NCBI GenBank assembly: GCA_019347995.1
Contig: JAHWKH010000047.1
Coordinates: 1 to 10,600, forward strand
Direction of reading: 5' to 3'
Source of the DNA: Gemmatimonadota bacterium
GTDB taxonomy: Bacteria; Gemmatimonadota; Gemmatimonadetes; Longimicrobiales; UBA6960
Length of the DNA: 10,600 bases
Shown: positions 5,901-10,600 of the stretch, piece after piece
Layout of the letters: the number at the start of each line of letters is the position of its first letter
How positions within the stretch are numbered: the first letter of the stretch is position 1
Translations under genes and position numbers: made by a program
The notes under the pieces: model-generated
What the model was told of the DNA's origin: nothing
Databases searched by the model: none
The model's input: the letters and a program-made list of their open reading frames with translations, nothing else

Positions 5901-7109
5901 ATGTCGATTACAAAAGTCGACGATGCTCTGGCTCGTTGGGCACGCAGTCCGGGCGCGAGGAGCGCCATGGAGCGGACGCACGCGTGCACCGCCACACTCC
6001 AGGCCCTCGACGTGGCGCTGCTGGACCTGGAGGTCGGCTGTGAGTCCGCGGAGGACAGCATCCGCCGCATGGCCCGCTACTTCCGCCAGTTCGGACGCCG
6101 CTCCAACCTCCTGGCGTTCGAGGCGTGGGGCATCCAGCTCGAGAGCGCGCCACGGGAGGTCCTGGCCGAGCAGGCGCGTTCCGCCGTCACCGGACTCCGG
6201 CGCGTGCTCGCGCTGCCCCGGCTCGGATTCGAGTCGCCCCGCCGCGTCGTGCTGCTGGAGCCCGACGCCAACGAGGGACGCCGCTTCCGCACGGCCCTGG
6301 CCGCGCCGCACCGTCACGTCCTGTGGGTGCGCACGACGGAGGAAGCCCGCACGCTGTGCCGCACGGACATGGTGGACGTGCTCGTCGTGGACCTGGAGAC
6401 CATGGTCGAGGGCGGGCGGGAGCTGCTCGTCGAGATCCGCGAGAGGATCGACCGGACCTGTGCCATGGTCCTGGTGCCCGGCGACGATCCGTCGCTGCAG
6501 GCCGAGTGCTTCGCCCTCGGGGCCGACATCTGCTTCCCGAAGCCCACCAACGCCCAGGTCGTGGCCACGGCGGTGGCCGCGCAGCTCGACAGGATGGTCC
6601 GGCAGGCCGATCTCGCCGTCCGCGACAGCCTCACGGGGCTCGTTAACCGGGGGGGATTCGAGGAGGCGCACCGCCGGGTGCTGGCGGACGCCGCGCGGTA
6701 CGACGAGCCGCTGTCCCTGGCTCTCCTGGACCTGGACCGCTTCAAGGACTTCAACGATCGCTTCGGCCACCCCACGGGAGACCGGATCCTGATGGGCGTG
6801 GCCGCGGTGCTCGAGGAGCGCTTCCGGGAGGGGGACATCGTGTCGCGCTGGGGTGGCGAGGAGTTCGCCGTGCTCCTTCCGCGCACCTCTCCGGCCGGTG
6901 CCGTGGGCGCGGTGCGTGAGGTGCTGGCGCGGCTCAGGATGCGCAGCTTCCGGGGCCCGGAGGGAGGCGCGCTGCCACCGGTCACGTTCTCGGCGGGGGT
7001 GGCCGATGGACGGCAAGGATTGGAAGCCGCGGTGGCGGACGCGGACCGCCGCCTCTACCGCGCCAAGGAGGAGGGCCGGGCCAGGGTCGAGGGCCCGACC
7101 GTCGACTGA
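5901..7109 (+). CDS. Diguanylate cyclase with receiver-like and GGDEF domains
   Basis: The protein should make cyclic di-GMP from two GTP molecules in the cytoplasm. From ATG 5901 it has 402 residues. Residues 1-112 are mostly helical with no motif I recognise. Residues 114-232 form a receiver-like domain: the phospho-acceptor Asp164 (LVVDLE) and Lys214 (FPKP) are present, but the acidic pair is replaced by Glu120-Pro121-Asp122, and the usual Thr/Ser after strand 4 appears to be Pro. Phosphorylation is therefore uncertain. Residues 238-400 are a complete GGDEF domain: RDSLTGLVNRGGFE (D242), LDLDRFKDFNDRFGHPTGD, the active GGEEF at 318-322, and FSAGVA. The RxxD inhibitory site (R309-D312) lies exactly five residues before GGEEF, as in PleD, so product feedback is expected. 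There are no membrane segments, signal peptide or EAL domain. It sits alone between nadK and recN, with a hairpin on each side, and may be transcribed separately. Its regulator and output are not visible. Confidence 0.9.
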   Translation: MSITKVDDALARWARSPGARSAMERTHACTATLQALDVALLDLEVGCESAEDSIRRMARYFRQFGRRSNLLAFEAWGIQLESAPREVLAEQARSAVTGLRRVLALPRLGFESPRRVVLLEPDANEGRRFRTALAAPHRHVLWVRTTEEARTLCRTDMVDVLVVDLETMVEGGRELLVEIRERIDRTCAMVLVPGDDPSLQAECFALGADICFPKPTNAQVVATAVAAQLDRMVRQADLAVRDSLTGLVNRGGFEEAHRRVLADAARYDEPLSLALLDLDRFKDFNDRFGHPTGDRILMGVAAVLEERFREGDIVSRWGGEEFAVLLPRTSPAGAVGAVREVLARLRMRSFRGPEGGALPPVTFSAGVADGRQGLEAAVADADRRLYRAKEEGRARVEGPTVD

Positions 7110-7116
7110 TCCGGGC

Positions 7117-7133
7117 GGTGGCGTGGAGCCACC
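7117..7133 (+). terminator. Hairpin just after the GGDEF gene
   Basis: GGTGGC (7117-7122) pairs perfectly with GCCACC (7128-7133) around a five-base loop, starting 8 bases after the stop codon. Its position suits a terminator, but no T-run follows. Possible CGG/CCG pairing outside the stem would lengthen it with mismatches. Confidence 0.4.
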
Positions 7134-7170
7134 CCGTCCGATGCCGCCATCGCTGCGCCCATTCCTTCCA

Positions 7171-7200
7171 TTGAGGGCACGTGGCCAGGCGGGATAGATT
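7171..7200 (+). promoter_or_regulatory. Possible promoter for recN
   Basis: TTGAGG (7171-7176), an 18-base spacer, and TAGATT (7195-7200) each match the sigma70 consensus at four of six positions. TAGATT also occurs before dxs. The expected start of transcription is near 7207, three bases from the recN ATG, and no Shine-Dalgarno sequence precedes that ATG, so the message may be nearly leaderless. I see no SOS box of the CTGT-N8-ACAG or GAAC-N4-GTTC type. Confidence 0.4.
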
Positions 7201-7209
7201 CCCCGGGCC

Positions 7210-8871
7210 ATGCTCATCGAGATCCGCATCCGCGACTACGCCGTCATCGACGACCTCCGCCTCGAGCTGGGGCCGGGCCTGGTGGCGCTCACCGGCGAGA
7301 CGGGTGCGGGCAAGTCCATCATCGTGGGCGCCCTCTCCCTCCTCCTCGGAGAGCGGGCCTCGTCGGAGAGCGTCCGGGTGGGGGCCGAGAAAGCCGTGGT
7401 GGAAGGGGTGTTCGACGTGAGTGACCGCCCCGAGGTGCTGGCGCGCCTGGAGGAGCAGGGAATGCAGGCCGAGGACGGGCTGCTCATCCTGCGTCGGGAG
7501 GTGGCGGCCGAGGGGCGCAACCGCGCCTGGGTCTGTGGATCTCCCGCCACCGCGTCCCTTGTGGGCGAGCTCGGCCGCTCCCTGGTGGACCTCCACGGCC
7601 AGCACGAGCATCAGACGCTCCTCCACGCGGCGGAGCAGCGGGGGGTCCTGGACGCCTTCGCGGGCGCCGGAGGCCTGGCCGCCCGCGTGCGCCTCCTCCA
7701 CGAGGAGCTGCGGTCGCTCGAGCGGGAGCTGGAGGCCCGGGAGGCCCGGCGCCGCGAGATCGAGTCCCGGGCCGACTTCCTCCGCTTCCAGGCCTCCGAG
7801 ATCGCGGACGCCGAGTTGGAGGCGGGGGAGGACGAGGCGCTGGACGACGAGGCCCGCCGCCTGGAGCACGCCGAGGAGCTGGCCGAGGACGCATCGGCGC
7901 TCCACCAGGGGCTGTACGGGGGAGAGGACAGCGTCTCCGACCGGCTGGCGGAGCTCCGATCGATCCTCCAGCGCCTGGCGCGCATCGACGGCTCGCTGGC
8001 CGACACGGCCGGGATGCTGGAGACGGCCTATCACCAGGTGGTGGAGTCCGGCCGCGCCCTCGGGGACTACGCGGCCAGCGTGGAGCACGATCCCGGTCGC
8101 ATCGAGAAGGTGCGCCAGCGCCTCGACCTCCTGTTCCGGCTCAAGCGGAAGTACGGCCCCGATCTGGCCGACGTCCTGGAGACGCTGCGCCGGGTGCGGG
8201 GCGAGCTGGAGGAGCTGGAGGCCTCCTCCCTGGACCTGGAGGCGCTGAGCCGCCGCCGGGAGGCGGCCGGGCGGGAGCTCGCCGAGGCGGCCGCCGAGCT
8301 GAGCGCGCGCCGGAGTGAGGCGGCCGGGCGTCTCGAGGAGCGGGTGGAAGCCCTCCTTCCCGAGCTCGGCATGCCGGGCGCCGTCTTCCGTGTGGGCCTC
8401 CAATCCCTCGCGGCTCCCGGGGCGGGCGGTGCCGAAGCGGTGGAGTTCCGCGCTTCCCTGAACCCCGGCTTCGAGCCACGTGCCCTGGCGCGCATCGCCA
8501 GCGGGGGCGAGCTGTCGCGGGTCATGCTGGCGCTCAAGTCCATCCTGGCGGACGTGGACCGCGTGCCGACCCTGGTGTTCGACGAGGTGGACGCGGGCAT
8601 CGGCGGGACGGTGGCCAGCGCGGTGGCGCGCAAGCTCCGGGAAGTGGCGCGGACGCACCAGGTGTTCGTGATCACCCATCTCCCCCAGCTCGCGTCGCTG
8701 GCCGACGGGCACCTGCTGGTGGAGAAGACCGAGCTGCGGGGCGTGGCCGCCACCCGGGTCGGTGCACTGGACGGTGAGCCCCGGGTGCGCGAGATCGCCC
8801 GCATGCTGGGCGGCGATCCGGAATCGGCGACCTCCAGGGATCATGCGCGGGAGCTGCTGCGGGCGGGTTGA
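7210..8871 (+). CDS. recN: DNA repair protein RecN
   Basis: RecN is an SMC-like ATPase that gathers at double-strand breaks and helps RecA-dependent repair. The protein has 553 residues, the same as E. coli RecN. The N-terminal ATPase half has LIEIRIRDYAVID and Walker A GETGAGKS at 29-36, followed by LLLGERAS. The RREVAAEGRNRAWV and LVDLHGQHEHQTLL segments are typical of the family. Residues about 160-370 are Glu/Arg/Leu-rich and predicted to form the antiparallel coiled coil. The C-terminal half has the ABC signature ASGGELSRVMLALK (SGGELSR at 431-437), Walker B LVFDEVDAGIGG (D458, E459) and VFVITHLPQLASLAD. It ends in the usual family tail (MLGGDPES, then HARELL). The ATG at 7210 begins exactly where RecN proteins begin. 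It stands last in the xseA-xseB-ispA-dxs-nadK-recN order seen in many bacteria, and the next gene is convergent. Confidence 0.97.
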   Translation: MLIEIRIRDYAVIDDLRLELGPGLVALTGETGAGKSIIVGALSLLLGERASSESVRVGAEKAVVEGVFDVSDRPEVLARLEEQGMQAEDGLLILRREVAAEGRNRAWVCGSPATASLVGELGRSLVDLHGQHEHQTLLHAAEQRGVLDAFAGAGGLAARVRLLHEELRSLERELEAREARRREIESRADFLRFQASEIADAELEAGEDEALDDEARRLEHAEELAEDASALHQGLYGGEDSVSDRLAELRSILQRLARIDGSLADTAGMLETAYHQVVESGRALGDYAASVEHDPGRIEKVRQRLDLLFRLKRKYGPDLADVLETLRRVRGELEELEASSLDLEALSRRREAAGRELAEAAAELSARRSEAAGRLEERVEALLPELGMPGAVFRVGLQSLAAPGAGGAEAVEFRASLNPGFEPRALARIASGGELSRVMLALKSILADVDRVPTLVFDEVDAGIGGTVASAVARKLREVARTHQVFVITHLPQLASLADGHLLVEKTELRGVAATRVGALDGEPRVREIARMLGGDPESATSRDHARELLRAG

Positions 8872-8884
8872 GCCGACGCCCCGG

Positions 8885-8897
8885 GGGGTGGGACCCC
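8885..8897. terminator. Short hairpin between the convergent recN and outer-membrane genes
   Basis: GGGGT (8885-8889) and ACCCC (8893-8897) pair around a three-base loop in the 36-base gap between the two stop codons. It could end transcription from both sides, but the stem is only five pairs and there is no T-run. Confidence 0.25.
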
Positions 8898-8907
8898 ATC
8901 CCTCTCC

Positions 8908-10509
8908 TCAGCGGCCCCACAGCGGCTGGTAGATCCGCAGTCCGGTCTGGACCCGGACGCCCTTCGGTGTGCGGCCGCCGCTGCCCGCCACCCCGGCCTG
9001 CACGCCGAAGCGCACCTCGAAGGGGACGTCCGTGCGGCCCTCCCTCCACGCTTCCAGGGTCGAGAAGACCAGGCCTCCGCCCAGCTCGTGGAGGGTCTGC
9101 CCGGTCTCCGCCTCGAGGACCGACGGGTCGGGGAAGGTCGCGTCGGGGGGCGCCGGGGCGGCCAGCTCGTACGTATCCTCGCCCTTGTGGAAGAGGCGCC
9201 AGCTGGCGGCGACGGCGAGCTCGGTGGTCACGTGCCAGCGCGGGGACAGCTCCACCTGGAGGTAGCTCCCCGGCGTCCAGCGCACGGGCACCCGGGTCGC
9301 CACCGGGGCCAGCACGACGTCGGCGGGGACGGCCCGGCGGAGCAGGTCCACCGGGGACTGGACCCCGTAGCGGGCGTCGGCCCACAGGCCCCATGCGCCG
9401 ACGCGGCCGTTGGCGAACACTCCCCCCTCCACATCGGTCTGCCCGTCGCCCGTCCCTAGGTCCAGGAAGCGATCGGGATCGTCCGGCTGTCCGGTGCCGA
9501 GCCGCACCAGGGCGCGTGCTCCCACCTGCCATCGTGCCCGGGCGGGCGCCTCCGCCGAGTCGCGCGCCTCCCCCTCCAGCAGGCGCACGGCGGCGGTCAG
9601 CTCCACGTCGCCCAGCTCCCACAGCCCGACCACGTTGGAGGGGGTGTCTCCCAGTCCCGCTCTCGCATCGCTGAAGAGGCGGAGGACGGTCTCGGCATCG
9701 AGCACCCCTTCCGCCAGTGGCAGGGAGCGGTCGATCCCGGCCAGCCCGGCCTCGGCGAGGCGTTCGTTGAGGGCCTCCAGCCGCGCGCGCAGGCCCGTGC
9801 CGGCCGCGGTCCCCTCGGCGGGGAAGAGCGGCGCCAGGCCGTACGCCGCCCTCAGGGTGGACTCGAACGACTCGGCGTCATCGGCCAGCGCCCGCGCCGC
9901 GGCGCACCCCGCTTCGTCCTCGCCGCACAAGGAGGCGGCCCGCGCCCGCGCCGTCGCGGCGGACCCCGCAAGGTCTTCCAGGAAGCCCGCCAGGGCGCTG
10001 GGAGCCGTCACCGAGGGGCTGAGGCCCAGGTTCGGCCCTTCGGGATCCAGCCGCAGGATGAGGGAGGCCTCGGTGCGCGTCCTCACGAACGGCACCGTCA
10101 CGCCCACCGTCAGCCACTCGAAGATCCCCAGGTCCACCCGCAGGGGGACGCGCGCGACGTCGTGCGCGACCCGCGCCCGGCTCGAGCCGAGCAGGGCCTG
10201 GTACGACGGGTCCTCCAGCAGCGCCCGCAGGCGCGTCTCCTGGGCCGCCACGCCCGGAAACAGCTCGCTGGCCCGGTCGCGCTCCAGATCGAAGCCCAGG
10301 AGCTCGGTCTCCTCCACGAGAGCGCCGTCCTCCGTCCGGAGCCCGAAGCGCTCGCTCCAGTGGAAGAAGGACGGAGCCACCTCCACGCGCAGGCGTCCCG
10401 CGGGCGAGAGCGGGCCCTCGGTCACCTGCGCCGTGGCCGGGGCCGGAAGCAGGAGGATCGCGGCCAGGACCAGGCGGGCGACGCGTGGGGAAGCGGGTCT
10501 TCGCGGCAT
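8908..10509 (-). CDS. Secreted outer-membrane beta-barrel protein, function unknown
   Basis: 533 residues. A clear signal peptide (basic start, then LVLAAILLLPAPATA, cleavage expected after Ala27) sends it to the periplasm. The mature protein begins with alternating strands (LRVEVAPSFFHWSERFG), then RVPLRVDLGIFEWLTVGVTVPFV, whose 'rim strand, turn, GV-hydrophobic-P' form resembles barrels of the MetA/phenol-degradation transporter type. A largely helical insert, roughly residues 170-285, contains Ala/Glu/Arg/Leu-rich stretches and a Cys pair (C195 and C202) that could form a disulphide in the periplasm. The barrel resumes at LWELGDVELTAAVRLL and continues with paired strands (WQVGARALVRLGTG, ELSPRWHVTTELAVAASWRLF, DVPFEVRFGVQAGV) to a final RVQTGLRIYQPLWGR. 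There is no terminal Phe, but the aromatic Tyr and Trp near the end are compatible with barrel insertion. I do not recognise a substrate. It is convergent with recN and has no visible partner here. No Shine-Dalgarno sequence precedes the ATG. Confidence 0.75.
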   Translation of the reverse strand: MPRRPASPRVARLVLAAILLLPAPATAQVTEGPLSPAGRLRVEVAPSFFHWSERFGLRTEDGALVEETELLGFDLERDRASELFPGVAAQETRLRALLEDPSYQALLGSSRARVAHDVARVPLRVDLGIFEWLTVGVTVPFVRTRTEASLILRLDPEGPNLGLSPSVTAPSALAGFLEDLAGSAATARARAASLCGEDEAGCAAARALADDAESFESTLRAAYGLAPLFPAEGTAAGTGLRARLEALNERLAEAGLAGIDRSLPLAEGVLDAETVLRLFSDARAGLGDTPSNVVGLWELGDVELTAAVRLLEGEARDSAEAPARARWQVGARALVRLGTGQPDDPDRFLDLGTGDGQTDVEGGVFANGRVGAWGLWADARYGVQSPVDLLRRAVPADVVLAPVATRVPVRWTPGSYLQVELSPRWHVTTELAVAASWRLFHKGEDTYELAAPAPPDATFPDPSVLEAETGQTLHELGGGLVFSTLEAWREGRTDVPFEVRFGVQAGVAGSGGRTPKGVRVQTGLRIYQPLWGR

Positions 10510-10600
10510 CGCGGGCAGGGCCGGGAGTCGACGGAGAAACGTATGAATTGAGGGCGGGAACAGGGTCGCCCGAGGCCGGTAAGATAACAGCGTGAGAGGC
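10510..10600. promoter_or_regulatory. Upstream region of the outer-membrane gene and possible start of a rightward gene
   Basis: These 91 bases are less GC-rich than the genes and lie upstream of the leftward outer-membrane gene. No convincing promoter is seen for that gene. On the plus strand, TAAGAT (10580-10585) ends seven bases before GTG 10592, the geometry of a leaderless start. TTGAGGGC (10548-10555) repeats the eight bases that open the putative recN promoter, but at 26 bases from TAAGAT it is too far to form a normal pair. A rightward gene may begin at 10592; only three codons are visible. Confidence 0.25.

Noticed and set aside
7178..7183. CACGTG palindrome in the recN upstream region as an operator
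   Set aside because: Six bases are expected by chance at this GC content, and no longer symmetry extends around it.
4656..7229. 857-codon minus-strand open frame opposite the end of dxs, nadK and the GGDEF gene
   Set aside because: It spans three well-supported plus-strand genes, has low-complexity composition and no recognisable motif; an antisense shadow.
9410..10546. 378-codon plus-strand open frame opposite the outer-membrane gene
   Set aside because: Ser/Arg/Ala/Pro-rich composition typical of the antisense of an Ala/Glu/Leu-rich gene; the minus-strand gene has a signal peptide and beta-strand pattern.
1..10600. Novel defence system, mobile element, CRISPR array or RNA gene
   Set aside because: Apart from the left-end junction, all substantial coding sequence is explained by housekeeping genes, one GGDEF protein and one outer-membrane protein. 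I saw no transposase, integrase, direct-repeat array, tRNA-like or rRNA-like sequence.

Overview
The window is very GC-rich, with almost every codon in the real genes ending in G or C, and it is densely packed. It is a bacterial chromosome segment, or a metagenome contig, from a Gram-negative organism with an outer membrane. I lean towards Gemmatimonadota or a neighbouring phylum, from the style of the Dxs and XseA proteins and the type of outer-membrane protein at the right end. This placement is inference; there is no rRNA or tRNA here to settle it.

Layout. Positions 1-272 (minus strand) hold an open-ended fragment of a DUF1595/DUF1592-family protein that runs off the left edge and lacks the N-terminal part of its family. 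It meets, across a (GGC)n tract at about 225-238, the last two membrane segments of an unrelated protein on the plus strand (about 238-357). That segment is in frame with xseA, so the left 250 bases look like a breakpoint: either a real rearrangement or an assembly join. From about 500 the window is orderly. xseA, xseB and ispA overlap by a few bases and run as one operon to 2880. A probable promoter and a good ribosome binding site then lead into dxs, which overlaps nadK by four bases (GTGA). After a 117-base gap with a GC-rich hairpin comes a receiver-like/GGDEF diguanylate cyclase (5901-7109), then another hairpin, then recN (7210-8871) behind a promoter-like sequence that sits almost on the start codon. 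On the opposite strand, convergent with recN, is a gene for a secreted outer-membrane beta-barrel protein of unknown function (8908-10509). The last 91 bases hold no complete gene.

How the genes relate. XseA and XseB form exonuclease VII. IspA and Dxs act in isoprenoid synthesis (Dxs makes the first MEP-pathway intermediate, IspA makes farnesyl diphosphate). NadK makes NADP, which the MEP pathway uses. RecN acts in double-strand-break repair. The order xseA-xseB-ispA-dxs-(tlyA)-(nadK or argR)-recN is an old and widespread bacterial arrangement. The deviations here are the absence of tlyA and argR and the presence of a c-di-GMP synthase between nadK and recN. I found no mobile element, CRISPR array, RNA gene or defence system. 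The points most worth a second look are the left-end junction, the XseA N-terminal extension, a substituted first aspartate-rich motif in IspA, and the GGDEF insertion.
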